Shown: piece after piece, positions 26,131 through 34,809 of the stretch
Layout: the number at the start of each line of letters is the position of its first letter
Position numbering within the stretch: position 1 is the stretch's first letter
DNA from: Thalassospira lucentensis
Lineage (GTDB): Bacteria; Pseudomonadota; Alphaproteobacteria; Rhodospirillales; Thalassospiraceae
Assembly: GCF_032921865.1 (NCBI RefSeq)
Contig: NZ_CP136684.1
Span: 292,501-356,500, forward strand
DNA length: 64,000 bases
Direction: 5' to 3'
Program-made: the position numbers and the translations under genes
Notes under the pieces: model-generated
What the model was told of the DNA's origin: nothing
The model's database searches: none
What the model saw: the letters and a program-made list of their open reading frames with translations, nothing else

Positions 26131-26631
26131 ATGAGCGATCAACGCCCGGTCATCGGCATTATCATGGGCAGCCAGTCTGACTGGGAAACCATGAAAAATG
26201 CAGCAGATGTCCTCGATGCGCTGCAAGTCCCCTACGAAACCAAAATCGTATCGGCCCATCGCACCCCGGATCGCCTGTATGACTATGCCAAAACCGCAAA
26301 GTCGCGTGGCCTCAAGGTGATTATCGCCGGTGCAGGCGGTGCCGCCCACCTGCCGGGTATGGCCGCGGCCATGACGCCGCTTCCGGTTCTGGGTGTTCCG
26401 GTGCAAAGCCGTACGCTTAAAGGCCTTGATAGCCTTCTGTCGATTGTCCAGATGCCGGGCGGCGTTCCGGTCGGAACACTGGCAATTGGCTCCGCAGGGG
26501 CGAAAAATGCCGGCCTGATGGCCGCCGGGATCATGGCGCTGATGGATGATGCACTGGCCGGGCGTCTTGATGACTGGCGCGCACAGCAGACTGACGCGGT
26601 CGCCGAAGAACCGGTTGACCCCGCACCGTAA
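26131..26631 (+). CDS. purE: N5-carboxyaminoimidazole ribonucleotide mutase
   Basis: Converts N5-CAIR to CAIR in purine synthesis, acting after PurK. The 166-residue class I PurE shows [20 protein letters not shown] at the N-terminus (substrate phosphate binding), [20 protein letters not shown] with the catalytic His, and [20 protein letters not shown]. It is followed by purK after 98 bp, but a strong terminator-like hairpin (26641) lies between them. Confidence 0.95.
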   Translation: MSDQRPVIGIIMGSQSDWETMKNAADVLDALQVPYETKIVSAHRTPDRLYDYAKTAKSRGLKVIIAGAGGAAHLPGMAAAMTPLPVLGVPVQSRTLKGLDSLLSIVQMPGGVPVGTLAIGSAGAKNAGLMAAGIMALMDDALAGRLDDWRAQQTDAVAEEPVDPAP

Positions 26632-26640
26632 TGCATCAGG

Positions 26641-26665
26641 CGCGCCCGAATGGGCGCGTTTTTCT
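26641..26665 (+). terminator. Intrinsic terminator between purE and purK
   Basis: CGCGCCC (26641-26647), loop GAAT, GGGCGCG (26652-26658), then TTTTTCTTT. It starts 9 bp after the purE stop, so purK would be expressed by readthrough or from its own promoter. Confidence 0.75.
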
Positions 26666-26729
26666 TTGGCATCGTCCAAATCAGCGATGCCCGTCCCTCT
26701 TGGGGAATGAAAAGGAATTCGAGGAATAA

Positions 26730-27824
26730 ATGACGCAGGATTTCGCGACACGCATCATCGCACCGGGCAGCACGATTGGCATCATGGGTAATGGCCAGCT
26801 TGGCCGCATGGCTGCCCTTTGTGCCGCCGAACTCGGCTATAAGGTCCATGTTTTCGGCCCCGGAACCGACAGCCCGACCGAACAGGTCTGTGCCAAGGCA
26901 ACGGTGGCTGATTACACCGATCTGGATGCGCTTCGTGCCTTTGCCGCCGATGTCGATGTCGTGACGTTTGAATTTGAAAACGTGCCCCATGACAGCGTGA
27001 AACTGCTATCCGAACTGGTGCCGGTCCGTCCGGGCTGGAAATGCCTGCATCTGTCGCAGAACCGCCTGCGTGAAAAGACCTTCTGCAACGAAAACGGTAT
27101 CGGCACGGCACCTTTTGCCGCCGTCCGCTCACTTGCCGATCTTGAAGCCGCCGTTGCCAAACTTGGCCGTCCTGCCGTGCTTAAAACCACCGAAATGGGT
27201 TATGACGGCAAGGGTCAGGTCAAAATCACCAATGAAACCAGCCTTGCCGACGCATGGGCTGAAATGAACGGTGCCGAGGCCATCCTCGAAGGCTTCATCT
27301 CGTTCGAACGCGAAATCTCGGTGATCGTCGCGCGCGGGATCAAGGGGGACACCGCCTGCTTCTGCCCGGTTGAAAATGTGCATACCAATCACATTCTTGA
27401 TGTCACGATTGCCCCGGCAAAGATTCCCGCCGATCTTGCCAAAAAGGCAGAAGACATCGCGACCCGTCTGGTCGAGGCAATGGAATTTGTCGGGTTGCTG
27501 GCGGTCGAGATGTTTGTCACCACCGATGGCGACGTTCTGGTAAACGAAGTCGCCCCGCGCCCGCACAATTCCGGTCACTGGACGATTGATGCCTGCATCA
27601 CCAGCCAGTTTGAACAGTTCATCCGTGCCGTGTGCGGCCTGCCTTTGGGTAATCCGACCCATCACTCCAATGCGCGTATGAAAAACCTTTTGGGCCATGA
27701 CATTGACGACTGGCAGGCAATTTTGGCCGAGCCCGATGCCAAGCTGCACCTTTACGGCAAGGCCGAGGCCAAAGCCGGACGCAAGATGGGCCATATCACC
27801 TGGGTCCTGCCCAAAGAAGCCTGA
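26730..27824 (+). CDS. purK: 5-(carboxyamino)imidazole ribonucleotide synthase
   Basis: ATP-grasp ligase that carboxylates AIR with bicarbonate to N5-CAIR, the substrate of PurE. It has 364 residues. The N-terminal IGIMGNGQLGRMAALCAAEL is the pre-ATP-grasp motif, LKTTEMGYDGKGQVKI the ATP lid, ILEGFISFEREISVIVARG and VNEVAPRPHNSGHWTIDA the catalytic core. The start at 26730 has GAGGAA just upstream. Confidence 0.95.
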   Translation: MTQDFATRIIAPGSTIGIMGNGQLGRMAALCAAELGYKVHVFGPGTDSPTEQVCAKATVADYTDLDALRAFAADVDVVTFEFENVPHDSVKLLSELVPVRPGWKCLHLSQNRLREKTFCNENGIGTAPFAAVRSLADLEAAVAKLGRPAVLKTTEMGYDGKGQVKITNETSLADAWAEMNGAEAILEGFISFEREISVIVARGIKGDTACFCPVENVHTNHILDVTIAPAKIPADLAKKAEDIATRLVEAMEFVGLLAVEMFVTTDGDVLVNEVAPRPHNSGHWTIDACITSQFEQFIRAVCGLPLGNPTHHSNARMKNLLGHDIDDWQAILAEPDAKLHLYGKAEAKAGRKMGHITWVLPKEA

Positions 27825-27850
27825 TATCAGCCCTGAACCAAATTGAATGA

Positions 27851-27884
27851 ATGCCCCGATCCATAACGGTTTCGGGGCATTTTT
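27851..27884 (+). terminator. Intrinsic terminator of purK
   Basis: ATGCCCCGA (27851-27859) pairs with TCGGGGCAT (27872-27880), then TTTT. Confidence 0.8.
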
Positions 27885-27987
27885 CGTTACATCACAGGCA
27901 CATCGCCTGGCAGGCAGTTTCTTCCTGCCAAACTGGCATCGCGCTTGCTGTTATCCCGGCAGGAAATTCTTTTCGGGTAACAGTCTG

Positions 27988-28635
27988 ATGAAAAAACTTC
28001 TTCTCATCCTTGCAATCATGACCGGCTTTGCATCAGCCCATGGCGCAAACAATGCCGCCCATGCCGCACCGGGGGCGGCCGGTTTCCCCGATGTGTTGCA
28101 GGGCGATCAGCTCCGGTTTGGCAATATGGTTGTTGAACTGTTTGGCATTCGCGCCCCACGACCGGGCATGATCTGCCGGGCGGGCAGTGTCGAGTTTCAA
28201 TGTGGTGCGGCTGCCGCACAGGCGCTTGACCGCATCATCGAAAACTATGCGGTCGCCTGCCAGCAGGTCTCAGACTCCCAGCTGTTCCCGATGCTGACCG
28301 AATGTCGCATGGGGCAGACCGACATCAACCGTTTGCTGCTGCGTGCCGGCTGGGCAATTGTCGACATGAACAGTTGCGATGGCAATCCGAACTGCCTGAC
28401 CTATTTGTCCGATCAGGCCCATGCCAAGGAGAACCGCAAAGGCATGTGGATGGGCGATCTGCCACATGAACTGGTTGCACTGGCCGCCAAACCAAAAGTG
28501 ATTGAGGCCGACCTTCGCGACGACAAAGCGGCCCCGGCAAATAATACTGGCGCGCCGTTCAGCATCAATCTTGCCGCCGAAATGGAACAGGCAAACAAAC
28601 CCGACACAACGCTTCTGAGTTTCCTGATGCGCTAG
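27988..28635 (+). CDS. Exported thermonuclease-like protein lacking the catalytic residues
   Basis: Secreted protein with a staphylococcal-nuclease-like (TNase) fold. The 215 residues include a signal peptide (MKKLLLILAIMTGFASAHG), then a beta-barrel segment LRFGNMVVELFGIRAPRPG at about 41-59. Aligned by eye with SNase RLLLVDTPE, the catalytic Arg, metal Asp, Thr and Glu become Glu50, Arg55, Ala56 and Arg58, and the second catalytic Arg also appears lost. Nuclease activity is therefore unlikely and a binding role more probable. The C-terminal 60 residues are family-foreign. It lies between two terminators, monocistronic. Confidence 0.65.
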   Translation: MKKLLLILAIMTGFASAHGANNAAHAAPGAAGFPDVLQGDQLRFGNMVVELFGIRAPRPGMICRAGSVEFQCGAAAAQALDRIIENYAVACQQVSDSQLFPMLTECRMGQTDINRLLLRAGWAIVDMNSCDGNPNCLTYLSDQAHAKENRKGMWMGDLPHELVALAAKPKVIEADLRDDKAAPANNTGAPFSINLAAEMEQANKPDTTLLSFLMR

Positions 28636-28660
28636 ACGCAATCACGCTGTTATCCAACGC

Positions 28661-28692
28661 AAAACGCCGCCCTGCATGGGGCGGCGTTTTGT
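28661..28692. terminator. Bidirectional terminator between convergent genes
   Basis: AAAACGCCGCCC (28661-28672) pairs perfectly with GGGCGGCGTTTT (28679-28690). It serves both the nuclease-like gene and the COQ9 operon. Confidence 0.85.
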
Positions 28693-28721
28693 ATGAACAA
28701 TGGGCCGAAATCTGTCCTGTT

Positions 28722-29417
28722 CTATGCGCTGAACTGGCGGCGAACCCGACCGGGCGTCGGCATGCATTTCACCAGCTTCGCGCCAAGCTTGAATGGTGTC
28801 GCGGCAAATTTCCCGGCCTTTTTGACCGTTCCGGTGATTTTCGGGATTTGCATGACATTGCCGATCCGGCGATCCAGAAAAGCCCAGCTGTCTGCATGGC
28901 CTTCGGATTTGTCATCCAGCCAATACGCAAGGGTCGAACCATAAACCCCCGCCAGCAGCATCCGCTTGGTGTACCAGTTGTGATCGGTCGATGTGTCACC
29001 GGCGGCAATCCACATCTTGTCGACTGTACCATGCGTCAGCTTCAGGCTAAGCGGTACGTTTTGCGGCAGGGTTAGATAGGAAAGGGCGGCGCGCACCGTA
29101 TCCTTTTCATGTTCCACCAGCGACAGACGGGTTTTGACCGCGGTCGCAATCCGTTCACGGATTTTCATCGATGGCAGATCAAGCTTGTCGAGTTCCTCGA
29201 CCATCTTGCGATCCGTCATCTCGACATAGGTAATGATTGCCTGACGAATACCGCCGGGGAACAGACGGTCAACCTCGCCTGTGGCAAGATCAAGGTCTTC
29301 GGCGCCGCTACGAAGGGCGGCCATCGTCCAGCCGTCAAACGGCACGTGCTCAAGTGCTGCCGTGACCAGTGCCTCGCGCTGTGTACGCAGGCGGTTCATG
29401 CTTTCGGAAACGGTCAT
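28722..29417 (-). CDS. COQ9-family ubiquinone biosynthesis protein
   Basis: A 231-residue TetR-fold-like lipid-binding protein related to mitochondrial COQ9, which presents ubiquinone intermediates to the COQ7 hydroxylase. Supporting segments are LVTAALEHVPFDGWTMAALR at the N-terminus (helix-turn-helix-like), LFPGGIRQAIITYVEMTDRK, and DKMWIAAGDTSTDHNWYTKR with LLAGVYGSTLAYWLDDKSEG in the helical core. It starts immediately after the deformylase stop and is likely the last gene of that operon. A direct role in quinone synthesis is inferred from the family. Confidence 0.82.
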   Translation of the reverse strand: MTVSESMNRLRTQREALVTAALEHVPFDGWTMAALRSGAEDLDLATGEVDRLFPGGIRQAIITYVEMTDRKMVEELDKLDLPSMKIRERIATAVKTRLSLVEHEKDTVRAALSYLTLPQNVPLSLKLTHGTVDKMWIAAGDTSTDHNWYTKRMLLAGVYGSTLAYWLDDKSEGHADSWAFLDRRIGNVMQIPKITGTVKKAGKFAATPFKLGAKLVKCMPTPGRVRRQFSA

Positions 29418-30020
29418 TCAGGCCTCCTTGCTGTCGTCATCGGCATTTTCATCCGAACCTTTGCCAGATGATGCTGCCTGTCTGAAGGTCGTTTCGGGCG
29501 GATTGTCACGCAATTCATCGGCAAAGCCCAGAAGCGTCATGTCTTCCATACGTTCGGGATACATCACCCCGATCAGATGATCATATTCGTGCTGAACGAC
29601 GCGCGCATGAAACCCGCCGGCAATGCTTTCGACTTCGTCACCATACTCATTTAACCCGCGATACCGGATTTTGTTCCAGCGCGGCACAACGCCCTGCAGG
29701 CCCGGAATGGAAAGACATCCTTCCCAGCCATCAACGATTTCATCGCCAATCGCCTCGATTTCCGGATTGATCAGTACGCTTAACGGTATTTCCGCATCAT
29801 CGGGATCATCGCTTTTGCGAAAGGCCGGGACATAAAAAACCATGATCGCCTTGGACTGAAACACCTGTGGTGCCGCAAGGCCAACGCCTCCGGCATCCTT
29901 CATGGTGTCCTTCATATCCGCGATCAGACGCTGGATTTCGGGATCAAGCGGGTTCTCGACCCGGTCTGCGACCCTGCGCAGAACCGGGTGGCCCATCCGG
30001 GCAATTTTAAGGATCGACAT
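29418..30020 (-). CDS. def: Peptide deformylase
   Basis: Removes the formyl group from nascent proteins. The 200-residue protein has the three metal-site motifs: GVGLAAPQ (45-52), EGCLS (100-104, metal Cys) and HEYDH (144-148, two metal His and catalytic Glu). The acidic, Ser-rich tail of about 25 residues is an extension beyond the usual length. The ATG at 30020 is chosen to begin at MSILKIARMGHP as in the family. It abuts the COQ9 gene. Confidence 0.95.
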   Translation of the reverse strand: MSILKIARMGHPVLRRVADRVENPLDPEIQRLIADMKDTMKDAGGVGLAAPQVFQSKAIMVFYVPAFRKSDDPDDAEIPLSVLINPEIEAIGDEIVDGWEGCLSIPGLQGVVPRWNKIRYRGLNEYGDEVESIAGGFHARVVQHEYDHLIGVMYPERMEDMTLLGFADELRDNPPETTFRQAASSGKGSDENADDDSKEA

Positions 30021-30077
30021 GGCCCTATATCCAACCAAAACGGCATGGCTGTAAAGCCCCTACACGTGATCTGTCGC

Positions 30078-31310
30078 CTAATGAGCCGACAAAACCAGCG
30101 TCTGTACCGGCCAGAGCAGCGCCTGAATACGCAGCAGCAAGGCATGCACGATCCCGACCGTCTGCACCATATGCAGGAACAACCATTCGCCCGTACCGAT
30201 TTCCGGGTTTTCAAGCTGCGCATGGGTATTGGTATAGGCATTGGCAACGCACTGGCTGCCCCTTGGCACATCCTTGATCTGCTCAGGATAAAGCGGGATC
30301 ATTTTGGCAAGGAATGTGCCCGGCACGGCCCGTTCCGAGATATCAAGCAATCTGTCGGTCGGGCGGAACTGACCGGCGGCGATCACCGGCTGCACGCTGG
30401 TTACCAACATCGGAATTACTTCAAACGGCAGCGACGCACACGACATTTCCGCAAGAATTCCGGCTTTGACAACCTGGGCGGAAACCTGCTGGAACCCGGC
30501 CTGGAATACGACCTCCTCGGGTTCGGCTGGTATAAGGATACCGGCTGGACGCAGTAACGGGTTAACCACATCACCAATCTGCAATGCAAACTGTTGTATC
30601 TCGCCATCGACACCAGCCCGGACAACGGTTTTGCCAAGGGCAACCTCGGCCGAACGAAGCGACGCTTCCGCACTGGCAAGCTGGGCTGGCAACAGCGTTT
30701 CCATTTTGGTTTCCACGGCATTGACGTTGGCCTTTGCCGCATTGACCGCCCCCTGACGGGTGGTTAAGGCCACTTCAAGCCGTTCGACCTCCCGCCGTGA
30801 AACCGCATTGGTACCACGTGACAGAAGATCGGCCTTGACCGCCAATTCCTCGCGTACCTGTTCATAGGCACCTTGTGCTTCTTCAAGGTTACCGTTCGCC
30901 ACCGCAAGATCGGCCTGCGTTACCGCCATCTGCGCACGGATTTCCTGCACCTGCTGCCGGGCGATTTCGGCCGCTTCGGTTTCGGTACGGTCATCAAGGC
31001 GGAATAACGGATCACCCGATTTTACCTGATCATCGTTATCGACATAGATTTCCACGACCCGGCCGTTCTTTTCCGGCAAAATGGTCAGGGTCCGATAAAA
31101 GGACGCGACGTTGTGACTTGACGGGTGATAATAAAAAATCAGCGTGATCAACGAAATCGTCAGGATCGCACAGCCGACAATCCCGTATCGCAGCTCGTAC
31201 CAGACCGAAAACAGGGTGATTTCCTTGCCGATACGTTTCCCCTGCGCATATCGCCGGATCAGGTAATCAGGCAGGACGGTAAAAATGGAACATAACATAA
31301 GTTCAAACAT
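30078..31310 (-). CDS. HlyD-family membrane fusion protein
   Basis: Periplasmic adaptor anchored by one membrane helix (about 42-61) after a hydrophobic amphipathic start. In 410 residues it has the biotinyl-lipoyl-like half VVEIYVDNDDQVKSGDPLFR, a long alpha-helical hairpin (about 108-220) and the second lipoyl half VRAGVDGEIQQFALQIGDVV. Such adaptors bridge an inner-membrane pump and an outer-membrane channel, but no pump gene is adjacent. The preceding small membrane protein overlaps its start by 8 bp, so the two are coupled. The C-terminus ends in a hydrophobic stretch (about 385-405), odd for this family. Confidence 0.75.
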   Translation of the reverse strand: MFELMLCSIFTVLPDYLIRRYAQGKRIGKEITLFSVWYELRYGIVGCAILTISLITLIFYYHPSSHNVASFYRTLTILPEKNGRVVEIYVDNDDQVKSGDPLFRLDDRTETEAAEIARQQVQEIRAQMAVTQADLAVANGNLEEAQGAYEQVREELAVKADLLSRGTNAVSRREVERLEVALTTRQGAVNAAKANVNAVETKMETLLPAQLASAEASLRSAEVALGKTVVRAGVDGEIQQFALQIGDVVNPLLRPAGILIPAEPEEVVFQAGFQQVSAQVVKAGILAEMSCASLPFEVIPMLVTSVQPVIAAGQFRPTDRLLDISERAVPGTFLAKMIPLYPEQIKDVPRGSQCVANAYTNTHAQLENPEIGTGEWLFLHMVQTVGIVHALLLRIQALLWPVQTLVLSAH

Positions 31311-31749
31311 CTTTACGGTCCTCCTGCTCTTTTACGCTGGGGGTACCGGTCGAGATATCGCTATCAGCAGCCTGTTCTGACTTGCCCGAGTCGCTCATTG
31401 CCCCCTTCTGCCTTGCCATTGCCTTCACGGCATCGGCAATCGCATTGATCGGCGTATAAAAATCGGGAACCTGAACTACGGCAATCACCAGGGCCGCCAG
31501 CCAGAACAGGTTGTTATGGGTAAACAGCGCCAGAAGGGTCAGGATACTGATAAGCTGTATCTGGGTGTGATTGGCGTGATGGGCCAATCTTTCGGGCAGC
31601 GCGTGTAAACTCAGATAAAGCGCGCCAAGGCCAAACACCGCCAGAACGACAGACCAGATAACAATCGTGAACAGCACATCCGACTGCCCCGGTCCCGCAA
31701 TAAAGAACGGCGCATGTGCAATTGCCGCCTCCCGCAAACTGCTTTCCAT
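31303..31749 (-). CDS. Small membrane protein coupled to the HlyD adaptor
   Basis: A 148-residue protein with hydrophobic segments at about 24-48 and 63-96 (probably three helices) and a charged Ser-rich cytoplasmic tail. I do not recognise the family. The ATG at 31749 is taken as the start; a longer reading to 31800 is possible. Because it overlaps the HlyD-family gene by 8 bp, a joint membrane complex is likely, perhaps as the inner-membrane part the adaptor otherwise lacks (inference). Confidence 0.55.
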   Translation of the reverse strand: MESSLREAAIAHAPFFIAGPGQSDVLFTIVIWSVVLAVFGLGALYLSLHALPERLAHHANHTQIQLISILTLLALFTHNNLFWLAALVIAVVQVPDFYTPINAIADAVKAMARQKGAMSDSGKSEQAADSDISTGTPSVKEQEDRKDV

Positions 31750-31984
31750 TGCTCTACCCCGCCCCTGCCCTAAGGTTTTGAACTGTTCGTGTCCGATCAC
31801 TATACCCGCATCGCAACCACCAAGGGTATATTTTTCAACAGGATGCCGTTACTTTTGGTATAGAATAAAACCGGGAAGACAAAACCGATCTCGAGCTTCC
31901 GGGATCACATTGTGGGCACAACCCTATCGCCCAATGAACGCCATAGGCGAATTACCCCTTCCCTCTTTCCTTTTGCGCCGCTTT

Positions 31985-32066
31985 ACACTATATAAAGCCC
32001 ACGGCCATACAGGCCGTGCAACCAACCGGAGGGCATGATGCTCATCCGGGTGTTTTTGTTTTTTTG
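31985..32066 (+). promoter_or_regulatory. rpsU leader with internal intrinsic terminator
   Basis: Downstream of a TATATAAA-type -10 (31989-31996) the leader forms a perfect hairpin CACGGCC/GGCCGTG (32000-32006 with 32012-32018). A second hairpin follows, CCGGA-GGGC paired with GCTC-A-TCCGG (32026-32034 with 32040-32049, one bulged A). Directly after it come GTGTTTTTGTTTTTTT (32050-32065). This terminator lies only 18 bp before the rpsU start codon, so it could attenuate rpsU or end a separate ~65-nt RNA. Confidence 0.5.
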
Positions 32067-32083
32067 AAAGGAGCGTGGTTTCC

Positions 32084-32287
32084 GTGCAGGTAATCGTTCG
32101 CGACAACAATGTCGATCAGGCTCTGAAAGCGCTTAAGAAAAAGATGCAGCGCGAGGGCATTTTCCGTGAGATGAAACTCCGTCGCCACTTTGAAAAGCCG
32201 TCGGAGAAGAAAGCTCGCGAAGGGGCGGAAGCAATCCGTCGTGCCCGCAAGCTGGAGCGTAAGCGCGTCGAGCGCGAAGGCTTCTAG
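32084..32287 (+). CDS. rpsU: 30S ribosomal protein S21
   Basis: Small basic subunit protein that helps initiation. The product [20 protein letters not shown], then [20 protein letters not shown] and a basic tail, is typical S21 (67 residues). The GTG at 32084 is preferred over the GTG at 32075: it is 10 bases from AGGAG (32069-32073) while the other is 1 base away, and alphaproteobacterial S21 proteins begin MQV. The preceding leader carries a terminator. Confidence 0.93.
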   Translation: MQVIVRDNNVDQALKALKKKMQREGIFREMKLRRHFEKPSEKKAREGAEAIRRARKLERKRVEREGF

Positions 32288-32365
32288 TCTTTTTCACTTT
32301 CGGGGTTCCTCGAACGTGACTGTACGATCGGTTTTGGCTTGCCAAAATCGGACCCGTGCGCCAAG

Positions 32366-32402
32366 CCCGCCTCGGAGCAATCCGGGCGGGTTTGGTTTTT
32401 TA
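32366..32402 (+). terminator. Intrinsic terminator of rpsU
   Basis: CCCGCC (32366-32371) pairs with GGCGGG (32385-32390), with GGA/TCC inside, then TTTGGTTTTTTT. Confidence 0.7.
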
Positions 32403-32561
32403 GGCTCCCATTTGCAAATCCCACTCCCCGGATCGCATAGCTGTCATTCCCGCTAAGTTTTTTGTCTTGGCATCGGATTGTTTTAAACAATTCCCCGGCA
32501 GGTCTTCACTCGCCATGCGCAAACACCTTTGCGCCACCACCAACCAGTCAATCGGGGAGAC

Positions 32562-34043
32562 ATGACTGTGCACACACAAACCGATACCGGCAGCGCCCCC
32601 GCCGGATCTGATTTTAATGGATATTATCGACTGACCCGCGTCTTGCCCGCCATCACCGTGATGGCCGTGATCTATGGCATTGCCGCACTGGTCGATTACC
32701 ACATCAATGCTGTCTTGCTGACCATCGTTGTCATGATTGCACTGTGTCTTTTGCGCGTGCCCGTACCTATCGCATTGATTTCCGCCGCCTTGCTTGGCGC
32801 ATTGCACGCAGGGATGGACACAACCACCGCCATCGGTGCGCTTAATGACAACCTTCTGGTCGGCGCACAGGTCGGCATGACCTATGTTATGATCGGTGCC
32901 TTTGCGGTTGCGATTGCACGTTCGGGCATTCTTGATCTGTTTGCCCAAAAGATCGCTGCACGTGTCGGAAGCGATGCGCAAAGTGCCTCAAAGGGCCTTA
33001 AGTGGTTCCTGTTTGCGATCTTCATTTTCTGCTCGTTGATTTCGCAGAATCTGGTGCCGGTTCACATCGCCTTTATCCCGGTGATGATCCCGCCGCTTCT
33101 GGCAGTCTTCAACCGCCTGCGGATTGACCGCAGGGCCATTGCCTGTATCCTCGCCTGTTCGATCAGCTTTTCCTATCTGCTGCTGCCGACAGGCTTTGGG
33201 GCGATTTACCTCAATGAAATCCTGATGACCAATGTCAACGAAGTTGGCGCGGCCTACGATCTTTCCATGACGGCCGATATGGCGCCCAAGGCCATGTTCC
33301 TGCCGGTTATGGGGATTGTTGCTGGGATGCTGGTTGCGGTTTTCATCACCTATCGCAAACCGCGCGATTATGTGACTGATCCGTCTTCGGAAAGCCATAT
33401 CAATCCAGCGAAGCCCGTGTCGATCAATCCGCTTCAACTGCTGGCAACCGTTGCGGCCCTTGCCGTTGCACTGATCTGCCAGTTGCAGTTTGACAGCCTT
33501 CTGGTCGGCGCGATGATCGGCTTTGTCATTCTGGCGGCGGCGGGCATTTTCCGCTGGCGGGCACAGGACGATGTCTTCACCGAAGGCATGCGGATGATGG
33601 CCCAGATTGCCGTGATCATCACCATCGCGTCGGGCTTTGCCGGGGTGCTTGATGCCAGCGGCGAAATCGCCCCGCTGGTGCAGGCAAGTGCCGAACTGAT
33701 CGGCGATAACAAGGCACTTGGCGCGCTGATCATGCTTCTGGTCGGCCTGTTCATCACCATCGGCTTTGGCGACAGCTTCGCCAGCGTGCCAATCCTGGCT
33801 CCGATCTATATCCCACTCGCACTGGCCCTTGGCTTCTCGCCCATGGCGACCATCGCACTTCTGGGGGCGTCTGCTGCCCTTGGCGACGCTGGCTCGCCCG
33901 CATCAACCATCACATTGGGCGCGACATCGGGCCTTAATGCCGACGGCCAGCACGACCACGTGAAGGATTCCGTGATCCCGACCTTTATCCATGCCAATTT
34001 CGGCATGGTTCTGTTTGCGTGGGTGGCGGCGATGGTACTTTGA
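32562..34043 (+). CDS. Na+/H+ antiporter-family membrane carrier
   Basis: Inner-membrane protein of 493 residues with about 11-12 hydrophobic segments, resembling the NhaC-like Na+/H+ antiporter family. Conserved-looking polar sites in membrane helices include TYVMIGAFAVAIARSG, SLISQNLVPVHIAFIPVMIP, FITIGFGDSFASVPILAPIY and GASAALGDAGSPASTITLGA, the last two with buried Asp residues suited to cation binding. The ATG at 32562 follows GGGGAG by 4 bases. The ion or organic substrate is not proven. Monocistronic. Confidence 0.75.
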   Translation: MTVHTQTDTGSAPAGSDFNGYYRLTRVLPAITVMAVIYGIAALVDYHINAVLLTIVVMIALCLLRVPVPIALISAALLGALHAGMDTTTAIGALNDNLLVGAQVGMTYVMIGAFAVAIARSGILDLFAQKIAARVGSDAQSASKGLKWFLFAIFIFCSLISQNLVPVHIAFIPVMIPPLLAVFNRLRIDRRAIACILACSISFSYLLLPTGFGAIYLNEILMTNVNEVGAAYDLSMTADMAPKAMFLPVMGIVAGMLVAVFITYRKPRDYVTDPSSESHINPAKPVSINPLQLLATVAALAVALICQLQFDSLLVGAMIGFVILAAAGIFRWRAQDDVFTEGMRMMAQIAVIITIASGFAGVLDASGEIAPLVQASAELIGDNKALGALIMLLVGLFITIGFGDSFASVPILAPIYIPLALALGFSPMATIALLGASAALGDAGSPASTITLGATSGLNADGQHDHVKDSVIPTFIHANFGMVLFAWVAAMVL

Positions 34044-34080
34044 TCAAATCGGCACAATAAAGCCGGGACCAAACAACAAA

Positions 34081-34108
34081 CCCGTCCGATATTCGTCGGA
34101 CGGGTTTT
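34081..34108. terminator. Bidirectional terminator between convergent genes
   Basis: CCCGTCCGA (34081-34089) pairs perfectly with TCGGACGGG (34096-34104), flanked by T-rich runs in both directions. Confidence 0.85.
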
Positions 34109-34694
34109 ATTTCGACCCGAACAGCCAGTTAAACAGACCATCGACAGCGCCGTTGCTGGTCGCATCCGACTGTGCAGCGTCTTCGCGTACCAAAAGCCCG
34201 AACTGGCTTTTATAGACCGTATAGGTATTGGCTACCTCGATATCGGTGAAAGTCGAACTGCCATATTCGGCATCAATCAGGAAATTCCAATCCGCCACCA
34301 GCTTGCCAATATCAATCCCCTTGGTCGCCCCGAGATCATAGGCCATATGCGGACGGGTGTTCTGATCTTCGATGTCCTGATATCGACCTTCCAGCCGCAC
34401 CAGCTTGTAACGGGAATCCACACCAAGAATATTGGCCCATGGCTTGATTTTCACAAATTCCGCATCAATCCGCCACTGGTCACCATAAATCACGTATTTG
34501 CCGGGAATGTCGTTGCCCGGCAATGTCAGATAAGCGTTGTATTCCTGATCCCCTACTTCCTCGAACGTAATCCGCGCCACCGGCTCCTCGGCTGTCAGCC
34601 GGAAATAGGTGATGAAAATCCCCGAAACCGATGCCACCACCGCCAGCGACAACAGCATAATCGTAAAAACGGATACTTTCAGAAGTCGGAACAC
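34107..34694 (-). CDS. Membrane-anchored periplasmic protein of unknown function
   Basis: A 195-residue protein with one N-terminal membrane helix (about 8-30, VSVFTIMLLSLAVVASVSGI) and a mainly beta periplasmic domain rich in aromatic residues (YNAYLTLPGNDIPGKYVIYG, then RIDAEFVKIKPWANILGVDS). It ends in a short hydrophobic stretch (VDGLFNWLFGSK). I do not recognise the family. No operon partner: it lies between the antiporter terminator and the pntB terminator. Confidence 0.6.
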   Translation of the reverse strand: MFRLLKVSVFTIMLLSLAVVASVSGIFITYFRLTAEEPVARITFEEVGDQEYNAYLTLPGNDIPGKYVIYGDQWRIDAEFVKIKPWANILGVDSRYKLVRLEGRYQDIEDQNTRPHMAYDLGATKGIDIGKLVADWNFLIDAEYGSSTFTDIEVANTYTVYKSQFGLLVREDAAQSDATSNGAVDGLFNWLFGSK

Positions 34695-34755
34695 TCAGCC
34701 CTCGAGATATGATTTCTGATTAAAAGATCACGAAAATTCGTATTTCGTTTCACAT

Positions 34756-34784
34756 AGAAAAAGGGCGACCAAATGGCCGCCCTT
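34756..34784 (-). terminator. Intrinsic terminator of the pnt operon
   Basis: AAGGGCGACC (34761-34770) pairs with GGCCGCCCTT (34775-34784), with one mismatch. On the minus strand it is followed by TTTTTCTATG. Confidence 0.75.
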
Positions 34785-34809
34785 CTCATATTCCAACATC
34801 AAAGCCAAA

